Origin: Chitinophagaceae bacterium UBA2375
Lineage (GTDB): Bacteria > Bacteroidota > Bacteroidia > Chitinophagales > Chitinophagaceae
Reading direction: 5' to 3'
NCBI GenBank assembly: GCA_002343985.1
Contig: DDTB01000016.1
Span: 41,448-105,447, forward strand
DNA: 64,000 nucleotides
This document shows positions 8,727 to 17,850 of the stretch, piece after piece. The translations under genes and the position numbers were made by a program. The notes under the pieces are model-generated. The model saw nothing but the letters and a program-made list of their open reading frames with translations. It did no database searches and was not told the origin of the DNA. The number at the start of each line of letters is the position of its first letter. The stretch's first letter is position 1.

Positions 8727-11060
8727 CTACCTGAACAGAATATTGTCGAGGTAGATGGTCCCATTTCCTTCGAACTTCAACTGGAATACATTGTTCAGTG
8801 CAACAGGCGCGAAAGCCGACAATGGTATGTCGATGCTGTTCCATCCGCTTGAAGTGGGCACATTTAATGTAAACGGTGTTTCTACCGGGCCAGGACTGAT
8901 CAGGAATATGCGCAAGCTGGTTGAGTTGGCGCTATAATAATCGAGGTGGAGGAAAGTTTTTCCAGACACATCCTGGTTGCTGCCGAATTGCAAGCCCTGG
9001 TAATTCAAGCCGGTGTACACCAATGTATTGTTACCGCCAATAGCTGTTTGCGTAACCACAGTGGCTTGTCCCCAGTTTGGATTCAGGTCGGAACCTGGCA
9101 CATTCGTGTAGCTGTCGCTGAATATGGAAATCACGTCACCTGCAGGGTAACCGGGAACGGGCGCCGCTACAGACGGAGTGATGGGCAAACGCCAGAAATA
9201 AATATTATCAAGGTAGATATCACTATTACCTCCACCATCAAACTTAAACTGGATCACATTGCTCAGGTCAACCGGTGCGAATGCTGATAGCGGGATGTCC
9301 ACTGAATTCCATCCGGATGTAGGCACCGTTAAGGTGAACGGCGTTTCCACAGGGCCGGGGCTGATCAGGAACACGCGAAGCGTGGAAGCATTTGTCGTGT
9401 AGTAATCGAGGTGCAGGTAATTATAGCCCGACACATTCTGGCTGCTGCCTAATTGTACGCCCTGGTAATTGAAATTCGCGTATTGCAATGTGTTGTTTCC
9501 GGCGATAGGCACTTGTGTAACCACCGTGCTTTGTCCCCAGTTCGGGAAGAAATCGGTGCCGGGTACATTGGTATAGCTGTCACTGAAAACAGACAGCACA
9601 TTGGCTGCGTTGGCAGATGGCGCGGGCGCTGCTGTAGCCGGCGTTACCGGGTTGCGATAAAAATAAATATTATCTACATATACATTTGGCAGGCTGCCAG
9701 ACAGCACCAGTTGCGCAAGGTTCGCGGTTGATGCCAGGCCTGTAAAACTTGACAAAGGCACATCAATACTGACCCAGTTGTTTGATACCAGCGTTGGACT
9801 AGTGACGGTGATTTCATGTTGCGAATCATCGCCGCCGCCAAACACTCCGTTCGCGCCGAAATCGACCAGCAATATTTTGAAATTGTTGGGCAGGTTGGTT
9901 GCATCCGGTGTCCATAAATCCATGTGGAAGAAACGCATCGCGCTCGCGTTCACCGGTGGTGTTTTGAATTCAATACCCACGAAGTTGAGGTTGCGGTAAC
10001 GGATGACATCATTGCCGGCCACTTGAATGAAGAACTCTTCCGCGGTTGAAAACTGCCAGCGAGTGTTCCAGGTATCAACAGGCACATTGCTGTACGCGTT
10101 GCTGTATAATGATACAACATTTGATGGGTCCTGAGTGGGATTGGGAGCCGCAGATGTAGGCCCGACGGGCGTTCCGGTAGACGTGATCTGTAATGATCCG
10201 ATGGCTTCTTCCCCGGCCAATATGGCTTTCACGGTGGCAGTGCCCGCATCGTTCACCTGTACAAGCCCGGTTTCATTCACGCTTGCCACGCCGGTATTGC
10301 TGCTGGTAAATGTGAAGTAATGAGGTGACACACCCACTGTTTGGTTGACACCCGAAGGCAGGTTTACCCTGGTTTCCAATCCGTCAACCTGGATCCTGTC
10401 TCCCGTTTCTGCATTGCCGATCACACGGTCTTGTCCATTGAAAATAACGCCGGTGACAGTGCCTAAGTCAGGCACTTGCTCAAAGCGCACTTCATCAATC
10501 CAGATAGTGTAACCCCTTCCGTTTTCCGGGCCTGCGGAATAATAGAACAAACCTTTTTCATTGGTCAGTTTCGCCGGGTCCGGAATGGGGATATATACTT
10601 TTTTCCAGTTGCTGTTGACCGGGGTGTTTTGCAGGCTCACGAGGAATTTATTTTCTCCGAGGTCGTTGCCTAAGCCCATCACGCCAATGGTTGCGGGCTG
10701 TGAAGCTTTAATGTAAAAGCTGATGGCATTGAAGCCACTGAGGTTGCGGCCGGTGCGGCTGTAGAAAACGCCGCCTGCATAAGAGCCTTGCGGACTGTTA
10801 GCATCGGGCACTTCAAAGCGCATGGATGCGGCAGTTCCCGCATAGCTTACCTGGTTGTCTACCTGGAAGGCACGCACATCCGAGCCACCGAATGCGGCAT
10901 AAGCGAGGTCGCTGGTGAAATCATCAATGAACACTTCTGCCGTTGCCGGTAAATCGGGCGCGACGAGGCCATCAATATCCCTGCGGCAGCCCAGGCTTGT
11001 TAGGATAAGCGTAGCCGTTAGCAGAAAGAACCACTGGGTTTTTGTGATTATTTTTTTCAT
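8727..11060 (-). CDS. Modular surface lipoprotein with tandem carbohydrate-binding-like modules
   Basis: A 777-residue lipoprotein; lipobox TSLGC gives Cys25. The ATG at 11060 is chosen because a basic, hydrophobic signal sequence follows at once, with AAGAG a few bases upstream; an upstream TTG would add 12 unsuitable residues. Order of parts: a beta-sandwich CBM-like domain (about 43-196), a bacterial Ig-like Big_2-type domain (about 200-296), then three tandem beta-sandwich modules (about 302-469, 480-624, 634-777). Each module ends in a Y(V/L)DNI motif before its final strand. The last two modules are nearly identical. It has no catalytic signature. Position next to GH16 suggests a surface glycan-binding protein for beta-glucan. 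Confidence 0.75.
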   Translation of the reverse strand: MKKIITKTQWFFLLTATLILTSLGCRRDIDGLVAPDLPATAEVFIDDFTSDLAYAAFGGSDVRAFQVDNQVSYAGTAASMRFEVPDANSPQGSYAGGVFYSRTGRNLSGFNAISFYIKASQPATIGVMGLGNDLGENKFLVSLQNTPVNSNWKKVYIPIPDPAKLTNEKGLFYYSAGPENGRGYTIWIDEVRFEQVPDLGTVTGVIFNGQDRVIGNAETGDRIQVDGLETRVNLPSGVNQTVGVSPHYFTFTSSNTGVASVNETGLVQVNDAGTATVKAILAGEEAIGSLQITSTGTPVGPTSAAPNPTQDPSNVVSLYSNAYSNVPVDTWNTRWQFSTAEEFFIQVAGNDVIRYRNLNFVGIEFKTPPVNASAMRFFHMDLWTPDATNLPNNFKILLVDFGANGVFGGGDDSQHEITVTSPTLVSNNWVSIDVPLSSFTGLASTANLAQLVLSGSLPNVYVDNIYFYRNPVTPATAAPAPSANAANVLSVFSDSYTNVPGTDFFPNWGQSTVVTQVPIAGNNTLQYANFNYQGVQLGSSQNVSGYNYLHLDYYTTNASTLRVFLISPGPVETPFTLTVPTSGWNSVDIPLSAFAPVDLSNVIQFKFDGGGNSDIYLDNIYFWRLPITPSVAAPVPGYPAGDVISIFSDSYTNVPGSDLNPNWGQATVVTQTAIGGNNTLVYTGLNYQGLQFGSNQDVSGKTFLHLDYYSANSTSLRIFLISPGPVETPFTLNVPTSSGWNSIDIPLSAFAPVALNNVFQLKFEGNGTIYLDNILFR
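8730..9623 (-). repeat. Near-identical coding duplication (modules 2 and 3 of surface lipoprotein)
   Basis: Two tandem coding copies, about 9189-9623 and 8730-9161, share long stretches such as SDSYTNVPG, PNWGQ, VVTQ, LISPGPVETPFTL and DIPLSAFAPV. They are also alike at DNA level: the segment encoding ISPGPVETPFTL is almost the same at 8871-8909 and 9336-9374. This indicates a recent in-frame duplication. Confidence 0.8.
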
Positions 11061-11096
11061 AAACAACTCTTTATTAGTTAAAGCAATCGTGAGCAA

Positions 11097-14000
11097 TTAT
11101 TTTCCAATATTGATTTGAATGTATGTCCTGATTTCCCATTCGTTGCCATCAGGGAATCCAATGGCTGTTGGATCGGGTACCCAGTTGCCGGCCGCGTCAA
11201 GTGTTTTCACCGGGGAGTAACGTGGCGAATACCTGTTCAGCGTGCGGTAAGTGCCGCGAACACCTATTTTGGTGCCGGGAAGCATGAACCAGTCAGGCTT
11301 TCCGATTTCGGTGGAAAGGTCTGCGATCAACTGCAAGGGGAACGTCAGGTTGAAATCACGATGGTAGTCGAATGGGCCCCAATCGTTGAATTTTCCAATC
11401 GCGATCAGTTTAGTTTTCTTATAGATTGTCCGCACATCAATACCATACCTGTTAATGGTCCGCGTGTCATTGCCATTGGCCTGTCCGTTACCTGCGTACA
11501 GGTTCGCGATGATGCCGAAGTTTGGATTGAGTTTAGACACGATGCGCGCATTCGCTTCCCAGAGGTCTTGCGCCGGCGCTGAACCGGGGAATACGAATGT
11601 GGTACGTCCGTTACCGAGGATACCAATTGCCGCGTCCTGGATGGTTGGCAGGTGGCGGTACACAAAATCGGCGCTCACCGCGAATTTGGCATCTTCCGCA
11701 CGGTCGTTGTCCCAATCATACATCCAGGTGCCCGGTGTGGGGTCGTAAGTGATCAGGAGTTCGCCGCCCACGGTTTCGCGGTTGGAGCGAACAGAGAATG
11801 GGTCATCCAGGATATTTCTTGGCCTTGCCGGTGCAATCAGGTCGGATGGGATCGGGCCCTCAATCGGCTTTTGCCAGAGGAAGTTCGGCGCAAACTGGAA
11901 CTTGCCCACATTCACGGTAAAACCACTCAGTACATTATACATGTTACCGCTGCCAGCATCTTTTAAGCGCCACCCGGTGAAAGTCCTGGTTTGGTCCATG
12001 CCGCCATTCGCCACCAGGCCCATATATGATGCAAGTCCGTACCAGTTGATGTTTCCGGCAGAGTAGGTCAGTTTGATTTTTCCCCCGAAATTATCTTCCG
12101 TCCTGATCTGGTCCTGGTACACTACATTGTCGCGTGTAAGCTGGAATACGCGCCCGTTCAGCGGTTGGCCGCCCCATAACCCTCCGAGGTCAACACCCAG
12201 GTTACCGAATTTGCGTGAAACGGCGAGTGAAGCCCTTCTTGTTTTGGGCATCGGTACCGCGAATGAACTTTGCAGGTTGCTGCGCTGCGTGAGGTCTTCG
12301 TGGAAGATACCGGTAACATTGAATTTGGCGACGGTGCGGCTGTACTTCAGCAATATAGCAGGGTTGGCGCCCCACCAGAGTTCAGGGCCGAAAGCGAGTT
12401 TCAAACCTTTGATTTGTTTTTTTCCTTCGATCTCAAAACCAAATGGCGCTTCGCCGTTATAGATATCAATATTAGGGCCATAGTTGGCTTCAGGGTAAAG
12501 GCCGAAGAAATCGCCCTCATAACCCCAATGGTAATGCCCGGTACGGTAAAAACCTGTCAGGTTAAAGTATTTGCTGTTCCAGCTAAACTGGCTCCTGTAG
12601 AGTTGAAGCCTGTTGTTTGAATTGATGAGTTGCTGGCCGTTGGGAGTATTCACGGTAATTTTGCGGCCCCTGTTTTCGTAAAACACTTCATCAATCGGGT
12701 TTTCGGCCACATTGCCCAACACGTTAAACTGCACATTGGCCATCACATTTGGCGCCGGGCGCGCGGTGACACCTATGTTGAATGATTGCATGTGGTCGAA
12801 ACCGAGTTTGTTCGGGTAGGTGGTACCGTTAGGAATTGGTTCGCGGGGCGTGGCGATCAGGCTTCCACCAGTATGGTAGGTGCTGAAATTGGCCTGCAGG
12901 TCGCTTAGATATAATTTTCCTTTCGACTGGCTTTCGAGCGCCGCTTTATCACCACGCGCCCTTAAAGTGGCATCAGCCAACTGTACCTGGCTCAGGCTGC
13001 TGATTTTTGCCTGGGCGTCGCCGGCATAGGGGTTGTAGCGGTGTACCTCTTGTAATGCGTAATAAGCCGCACGGGGGTATAACTGGTAAAGCCCCCTTTC
13101 ATTGGTAGGCCCTTTGGCGCAGATGCCAAACCATTCTTCATTCATATTATTATCACCGGCTACAAAATCAAACAAGTAACCTCCGTTCGACCATGAGGCG
13201 TTGATATCATGTTCATCCAGGTTAGTGGTTTGTCCGTATTTCCACCATCCGTCGCTGAACTGGAACGTAAAGCCACCAATGCTGAGCCCAGTCTTTCCCA
13301 ATCCGGCTGCCTGCGCGTAAATATCTTTCCAGTTGCTCACGAGGTAGCGGGCTTGTGACAATTGGTCTTCGGATTGTGTGATGGTATTGAATGCATCGGA
13401 TCCGAATTCAGTAAAGAGTACCGGTTTATTGTATTCATTCTTAACCCGGTCAAATAAATCAGTGAAAGTCATGCCCCGGTAGCTGTTCACACCAAGGATG
13501 TCCACGTCTTTGCACTCACGGGCGATGATGTCGAGGAATAAAAGGTCACCGTTACAAATGGCAACAGGATGCGTGTTGTCGATTGCCTTCATTTGGACCG
13601 CCGCATCGTTGAATAATTTATAGAGATGGTATGCGTCTTTTGTTGATTGCCTGTCGGCCATTGGGATGTTTTCCGTTTCCGCTCCCCTCCAAAACAGGCC
13701 ATAGTTATTTTCATTGCCCAACAGGAACAGGAGGATGCCGGGTGTGTTTTTGTATTCGGCCACCATCTCCTTCACTTCTTTCAGGAGCAGTTCGCGAACC
13801 AGGGGGCTCGCATAATTTGTATTGGCTTCCCATTTGCCTTTAAGGGTGAGGCCATAACGGCCAAAGGAATGGTTCAGCATGGTGAAAATACCATATTCCT
13901 CATACATATACTTAATCCAACGGGCGGGTACGCCGATGTACTGGCGGATGGCGTTGACCCCCATATTTTTCAGGAGGGGCATTTCCTGGTCAAGCGCCGC

Positions 14001-14219
14001 TTTAATAACATCATCGGGCTGCTGCCACAAACTATAAGAGTAATTGGTTCCGATGGGATAATAATCCCAATTCATCCCGTTCACGAAGAAGTCTTTCCCA
14101 TTCACCTGGAGGGTAAAGCCCTGGGGGGAGCTTTTCACCGCCACACGGTCCGACTGGGCCTGAACGAAACTGATCCATACAAAAACATGGACAAGAAAAA
14201 GCGTTAGTTTTTTTCTCAT
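11097..14219 (-). CDS. Glycosidase TIM barrel fused to an outer-membrane beta-barrel
   Basis: A 1040-residue protein. The ATG at 14219 is chosen because it starts a clean Sec signal peptide (MRKKLTLFLVHVFVWISFVQ, cleavage near AQA-Q). Residues about 25-400 form a GH2/GH5-like catalytic TIM barrel: acid/base in LLGNENNYGLFW (E170) and nucleophile in VLFTEFGSDAF (E271). From about 440 to the end the protein switches to alternating polar/hydrophobic, aromatic-rich strands with short turns, like a carbohydrate porin of roughly 16 or more strands, closing with EIRTYIQINIGK. It is the first gene of the glucan operon, 36 bases before the lipoprotein. I infer a surface enzyme anchored by, or coupled to, its own pore; a plain anchor is the alternative. 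Confidence 0.72.
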   Translation of the reverse strand: MRKKLTLFLVHVFVWISFVQAQSDRVAVKSSPQGFTLQVNGKDFFVNGMNWDYYPIGTNYSYSLWQQPDDVIKAALDQEMPLLKNMGVNAIRQYIGVPARWIKYMYEEYGIFTMLNHSFGRYGLTLKGKWEANTNYASPLVRELLLKEVKEMVAEYKNTPGILLFLLGNENNYGLFWRGAETENIPMADRQSTKDAYHLYKLFNDAAVQMKAIDNTHPVAICNGDLLFLDIIARECKDVDILGVNSYRGMTFTDLFDRVKNEYNKPVLFTEFGSDAFNTITQSEDQLSQARYLVSNWKDIYAQAAGLGKTGLSIGGFTFQFSDGWWKYGQTTNLDEHDINASWSNGGYLFDFVAGDNNMNEEWFGICAKGPTNERGLYQLYPRAAYYALQEVHRYNPYAGDAQAKISSLSQVQLADATLRARGDKAALESQSKGKLYLSDLQANFSTYHTGGSLIATPREPIPNGTTYPNKLGFDHMQSFNIGVTARPAPNVMANVQFNVLGNVAENPIDEVFYENRGRKITVNTPNGQQLINSNNRLQLYRSQFSWNSKYFNLTGFYRTGHYHWGYEGDFFGLYPEANYGPNIDIYNGEAPFGFEIEGKKQIKGLKLAFGPELWWGANPAILLKYSRTVAKFNVTGIFHEDLTQRSNLQSSFAVPMPKTRRASLAVSRKFGNLGVDLGGLWGGQPLNGRVFQLTRDNVVYQDQIRTEDNFGGKIKLTYSAGNINWYGLASYMGLVANGGMDQTRTFTGWRLKDAGSGNMYNVLSGFTVNVGKFQFAPNFLWQKPIEGPIPSDLIAPARPRNILDDPFSVRSNRETVGGELLITYDPTPGTWMYDWDNDRAEDAKFAVSADFVYRHLPTIQDAAIGILGNGRTTFVFPGSAPAQDLWEANARIVSKLNPNFGIIANLYAGNGQANGNDTRTINRYGIDVRTIYKKTKLIAIGKFNDWGPFDYHRDFNLTFPLQLIADLSTEIGKPDWFMLPGTKIGVRGTYRTLNRYSPRYSPVKTLDAAGNWVPDPTAIGFPDGNEWEIRTYIQINIGK

Positions 14220-14361
14220 AATGGCAAGTTTTAATGATCCGGTATATAAAATCTTCATATGTTGAAGGAAAACCCTCAAAATCTGAAGGAATTCAAAACG
14301 AAAGAATGGTTGGAGGGTAATGAAGCCGGATTAACACAGTTTTCAGGGAGAATTGATCCTT

Positions 14362-14394
14362 TAAAAGTACATCAATTGATACCTCATCAACAAA
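14362..14394 (-). promoter_or_regulatory. Candidate Bacteroidota promoter of the glucan operon
   Basis: Read on the minus strand, TTTG (14391-14394) is followed after 21 bases by TACTTTTA (14362-14369), one mismatch from the -7 consensus TAnnTTTG. It would start a transcript about 145 bases upstream of the first gene. A fair but not exact match. Confidence 0.3.
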
Positions 14395-14454
14395 TAATCA
14401 ACCACAACAGTACTACAACCAACAAAGAAAAACCCTAATTTGAGGCTAAATCTG

Positions 14455-14472
14455 CTACATCTATACTACATC
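14455..14472. repeat. Direct repeat CTACATC-N4-CTACATC, possible operator
   Basis: Two exact heptamers spaced 11 bases apart (about one helical turn), with a related CTACAAC at 14413-14419. The spacing suits binding of a dimeric HTH protein on one face of the DNA. Regulator binding is inferred from position only. Confidence 0.3.
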
Positions 14473-14522
14473 AACCTAAATATTGTGGATTTCTCTGGCG
14501 GGGTATTCGGAGAATCCGCCTT

Positions 14523-17390
14523 TTGTTGCAGCTTTCTGTAGCCGCAATAAGCCAATCATATGCCCAGGATCCTATTAGCCAGCAGGAGGTGCAGGTTTTT
14601 ACCCATAATCAGTACCGGGCAGGTTCGCAAAACTGGGCGGTCGCGCAAGACGGTAACAACCGGGTTTTATTTGCCAACAATGAAGGTTTGCTGGTTTTTG
14701 ACGGCACCCGGTGGCAGGTATATCCTGTGCCCAATAAAACGATTGTCAGGTCGGTTGGGGTTGCTGCCGATAGCCGTATATATGTGGGCGCCCAGGATGA
14801 ACTGGGTTATTTTGCCCCTGATGCCAGCGGTTGCCTGCGCTATAACTCCCTGAGGGAAAAATTACCCGTTTCGGTGCAACGATTTGCTGATGTATGGGAG
14901 TTGGAGATGCAAGGGAATGTTGTTTTTTTCAGGACGAACCACCATATTTTCAGGTGGGAAAATGAGCAGTTCCTTGTTTTTCCCGCTCCTTCCGCCTGGG
15001 TTTCCCTGCATCAGCACCAAAATCAGGTGCTGGCACAGGACGATAAAACCGGCTTATTGGTATTTGAACAGGGTGCCTGGAAACCCTGGATACCTGCTTC
15101 AGGCTTACCGGATGGCTTCCAGGTTACCGATATCACCCCGTTCCGGAAGGATACAAGCCTGGTGAGCAGTAATGGCCACGGGTTGATGCTAATGGCAGGA
15201 AACCAACTGCTGCCATTTACCATCCGGTCTGCTTCCATCAAGCCCGACCAGCATATGACCTCTGTTTCCCAGGCCCCGGATGGTAGTTTTTGGGTGGGTA
15301 CCTATTTCAATGGCGCTTTCCATATGTCGGCCGAAGGGCAAATCCTGGATAAACTGTCTACTTCAAATGGCTTGCCGAATAATACGGTCAGGGTGATTTA
15401 CAGCGACCAGGAAGGCAATGCCTGGGTTGGATTGGATAATGGGTTAGCGTTGTATTCATATAATAATCATGTCCGGCATATCAATCCGCCCGCATTCAAC
15501 AAAGGGGCCGGATACCAGGTAAAGTCACACCAGGGAAACTTGTATTTCGCGCTGTCGACCGGTTTGCAATATGTGCCGATCCAGGGGGTTCGCGACCTGA
15601 GCGAAGTCAGAACAGAGCCTATCCCGATAGCCGGGGGATTGACCTGGCAGTTGTCGGTTTACAACAACCAGTTATTAGCCGGGAGGGATGATGGCTTATG
15701 GTTGATTGAGCAAAACCGCGCTAAAAAAATCCTTTCAGATACCGGTTTCTGGGGCTGTATCCCTGTACCCGGATCAAACCCGCCCTTGCTGGCGGCTGGC
15801 AATTACCTGGGGATCCGTCAATTGGAAGTGTCCGATAAGGGATTAACAGACAAAGGCCCGGTGAAAGGATTCGCGGAATCGAGCCGGTATATGGAGGCCG
15901 ATGATTCCTGTGTCTGGGTATCGCATCCTTACCGCGGTGTATTCAGGATCAACAGCAAAACGAATGAGATCCGTTTGTATGGACAAAAAAAAGGGTTCCC
16001 TTCTGATTTGGACAATCATGTATTCAAGCTGCGCAATAAAATTGTGTTTGCCACATCAAGGGGATTGTATGCGTATGATGCGGGCAGGGACAGTATTGTG
16101 AAAGCACCAGCATATGAGAAACTATTTGGGGCTTTGCCGTTGCGGTACCTGAAAGAAGACAATAGCGGCAACATCTGGTTTGTGCAGGATAAAATGCTGG
16201 CGGTGGTTGATTACAGCGGCGATTCAGCCGTCATTCATTATATCCCCGAATTGCACAACAGGATTTTAAGCGGCTTTGAAAATATTTATCCTTACGACCA
16301 GGAGAATGTATTGATCAGCGCCGAATCAGGGTTTTACCATATCAATTATCGTGCATATCGCGAACGCATCAGGCCGTTTAAGGCTTACTTATCGGAACTG
16401 AGTTTTATTGGCAGCCGGGACAGCATTTTGTTTGGCGGTTTTGGTGAAGGGCAGATACATGGAAAGGACCCTTTAGTGATCCCATATCAATCCAACTCAT
16501 TGCATTTCGCGGGCGCTGCGTCCTGGTTCGGACAGCACAGTTCGATGGAGTTTAGCTTTTTCCTGGAAGGGTTTGATGATGGGTGGGGCCCCTGGGTCAT
16601 CAATCCTGAAAAAGATTACACCAATTTACCTGCAGGCAAATACACATTTAACATCCGCGCGCGACGGAGCCCTTCACACCTGTCTGAAGTGTACTCATTC
16701 AAATTTGTGGTGGCATCACCATGGTACAAAACAACATGGGCGTACCTGGCGTACGGCATATTGGCCATCATGTGTGTGTATGCGTTAATGAAGATGCAAT
16801 CGCGCAAGCATAAACGCAGGCAGGAAGCGCGCAGGCAGGCCGACCAGCAAAAGTTCAAGGAAGAGCAAAAGCAGATGGCATACCAGTTTCAGTTGCAGAT
16901 GGAGAAATCGGAAAAAGACCTGATGCGGGTGCAAAAAGAGAAACTGGAAGCGGAAATTGAATTCAAGAACTCAGAACTGGCAAGCGCTACACTCAACCTC
17001 GTGCATAAAAAGGAATTTATCTTGAAATTGAAAACGGCCTTGCAGCAATTTCAGAAAGGGGCAAAGGAAGAGGAAAACCAGGAATTGAAAAGATTATTGA
17101 AAGTATTGTCTGAAGAGGAGAAGCTGGATGAGGAGTGGGATAATTTTTCGCATCATTTCAACAGCGTGCATGGCGATTTCCTGAAGATATTGAAAACGAA
17201 ATTTCCATCGTTGAGGCCACACGAACTCAGGCTTTGCGCGTATTTACGCATGAACCTGAGCAGTAAGGAAATAGCCCCGTTGATGAGCATTTCGCTGCGG
17301 GGCGTAGAAATCAGCCGGTACCGGCTGCGAAAAAAAATCGGCTTGCCCACCGAAGTCAACCTCGTGCAATATTTAATGGATTTGCAATAA
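14523..17390 (+). CDS. Membrane-spanning propeller/Y_Y_Y/HTH transcriptional regulator
   Basis: A 955-residue protein. Order: signal sequence ending SYAQD, periplasmic two-component-regulator-type beta-propeller (about 20-600), Y_Y_Y domain (about 680-728, DGWGPW...YTNLPAGKYTF), one membrane helix (about 733-755), a Lys/Glu-rich coiled coil (about 765-840) and a LuxR-like C-terminal helix-turn-helix (about 890-955, LRPHELRLCAYLRMNLSSKE). There is no histidine kinase or receiver, so sensing and DNA binding sit in one chain. It is divergent from the glucan operon and probably senses an oligosaccharide and activates it. The start is unusual: no ATG is in frame near the signal sequence; TTG at 14523 with GGAG ten bases upstream is the best choice, though the basic n-region lies just upstream. 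Confidence 0.85.
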   Translation: MLQLSVAAISQSYAQDPISQQEVQVFTHNQYRAGSQNWAVAQDGNNRVLFANNEGLLVFDGTRWQVYPVPNKTIVRSVGVAADSRIYVGAQDELGYFAPDASGCLRYNSLREKLPVSVQRFADVWELEMQGNVVFFRTNHHIFRWENEQFLVFPAPSAWVSLHQHQNQVLAQDDKTGLLVFEQGAWKPWIPASGLPDGFQVTDITPFRKDTSLVSSNGHGLMLMAGNQLLPFTIRSASIKPDQHMTSVSQAPDGSFWVGTYFNGAFHMSAEGQILDKLSTSNGLPNNTVRVIYSDQEGNAWVGLDNGLALYSYNNHVRHINPPAFNKGAGYQVKSHQGNLYFALSTGLQYVPIQGVRDLSEVRTEPIPIAGGLTWQLSVYNNQLLAGRDDGLWLIEQNRAKKILSDTGFWGCIPVPGSNPPLLAAGNYLGIRQLEVSDKGLTDKGPVKGFAESSRYMEADDSCVWVSHPYRGVFRINSKTNEIRLYGQKKGFPSDLDNHVFKLRNKIVFATSRGLYAYDAGRDSIVKAPAYEKLFGALPLRYLKEDNSGNIWFVQDKMLAVVDYSGDSAVIHYIPELHNRILSGFENIYPYDQENVLISAESGFYHINYRAYRERIRPFKAYLSELSFIGSRDSILFGGFGEGQIHGKDPLVIPYQSNSLHFAGAASWFGQHSSMEFSFFLEGFDDGWGPWVINPEKDYTNLPAGKYTFNIRARRSPSHLSEVYSFKFVVASPWYKTTWAYLAYGILAIMCVYALMKMQSRKHKRRQEARRQADQQKFKEEQKQMAYQFQLQMEKSEKDLMRVQKEKLEAEIEFKNSELASATLNLVHKKEFILKLKTALQQFQKGAKEEENQELKRLLKVLSEEEKLDEEWDNFSHHFNSVHGDFLKILKTKFPSLRPHELRLCAYLRMNLSSKEIAPLMSISLRGVEISRYRLRKKIGLPTEVNLVQYLMDLQ

Positions 17391-17426
17391 TGGGGTTGGA
17401 TCAATCATTCATCTTGCCAAAACTTA

Positions 17427-17753
17427 TCACTGCGATACGGCTTTAAGCCCGATAATAGAAGCAATGAGCGTGGCAATAAAAAACAAGCGAAGGAAAGTAG
17501 CGGGTTCTTTAAAAACAAAGATACCAACCAATACTGTGCCAACAGCGCCAATGCCCGTCCAGACAGCATAAGCGGTACCTATAGGCAAATGTTGTGTGGC
17601 TTTCACGAGCAACCACATGCTGATGCCCAGCGACACTAAGAAACCGCCATACCAGAGGTACATGGTTTGTCCGCTTGTTTCTTTTGCTTTGCCCAGGCAA
17701 AAAGCAAATGCCACTTCAAATAATCCCGCGATGATGAGGGTGATCCAATGCAT
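17427..17753 (-). CDS. Small multidrug resistance family transporter, Gdx/SugE type
   Basis: A 108-residue protein with four membrane helices. The start is set at 17753 (MHWITLIIAGLFEVAFAF), the family N-terminus, rather than 60 bases upstream. The conserved membrane Glu is in AGLFEV, and LPIGTAYAVWTGIGAVGT matches the Gdx (SugE) branch rather than EmrE. Gdx proteins export guanidinium ions in exchange for protons and work as antiparallel dimers in the inner membrane. It stands alone: the neighbours are unrelated, and I could not identify a guanidine riboswitch upstream. The broader SMR quaternary-ammonium activity remains possible. Confidence 0.82.
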   Translation of the reverse strand: MHWITLIIAGLFEVAFAFCLGKAKETSGQTMYLWYGGFLVSLGISMWLLVKATQHLPIGTAYAVWTGIGAVGTVLVGIFVFKEPATFLRLFFIATLIASIIGLKAVSQ

Positions 17754-17850
17754 GTGTTGATGTTTGACAGCAGTAACGGCATCTAAATTACAATGATGCA
17801 TCATGCCTGCCAAACCACAGCCATTGGGACTTTTTGACTAAAGTGTTGGT

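Larger units (their letters stand above)
14220..14522. promoter_or_regulatory. Divergent control region of the glucan locus (303 bases)
   Basis: No gene is visible in this A/T-rich gap between the glucan operon and its regulator. It holds a candidate minus-strand promoter, a 10-base palindrome ATCAATTGAT (14371-14380), repeated CTACAWC heptamers (14413, 14455, 14466) and GGAG (14509-14512) ahead of the regulator start. It is the expected binding site of the divergently encoded regulator. Confidence 0.6.

Noticed and set aside
13647..14207. 186-codon plus-strand open frame
   Set aside because: Antisense to the signal peptide and catalytic domain of the glycosidase/barrel gene; no family resemblance.
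17754..17850. Guanidine riboswitch ahead of the SMR exporter
   Set aside because: I looked for paired hairpins with ACGR loops or a long structured leader in the minus-strand RNA and found none convincing.
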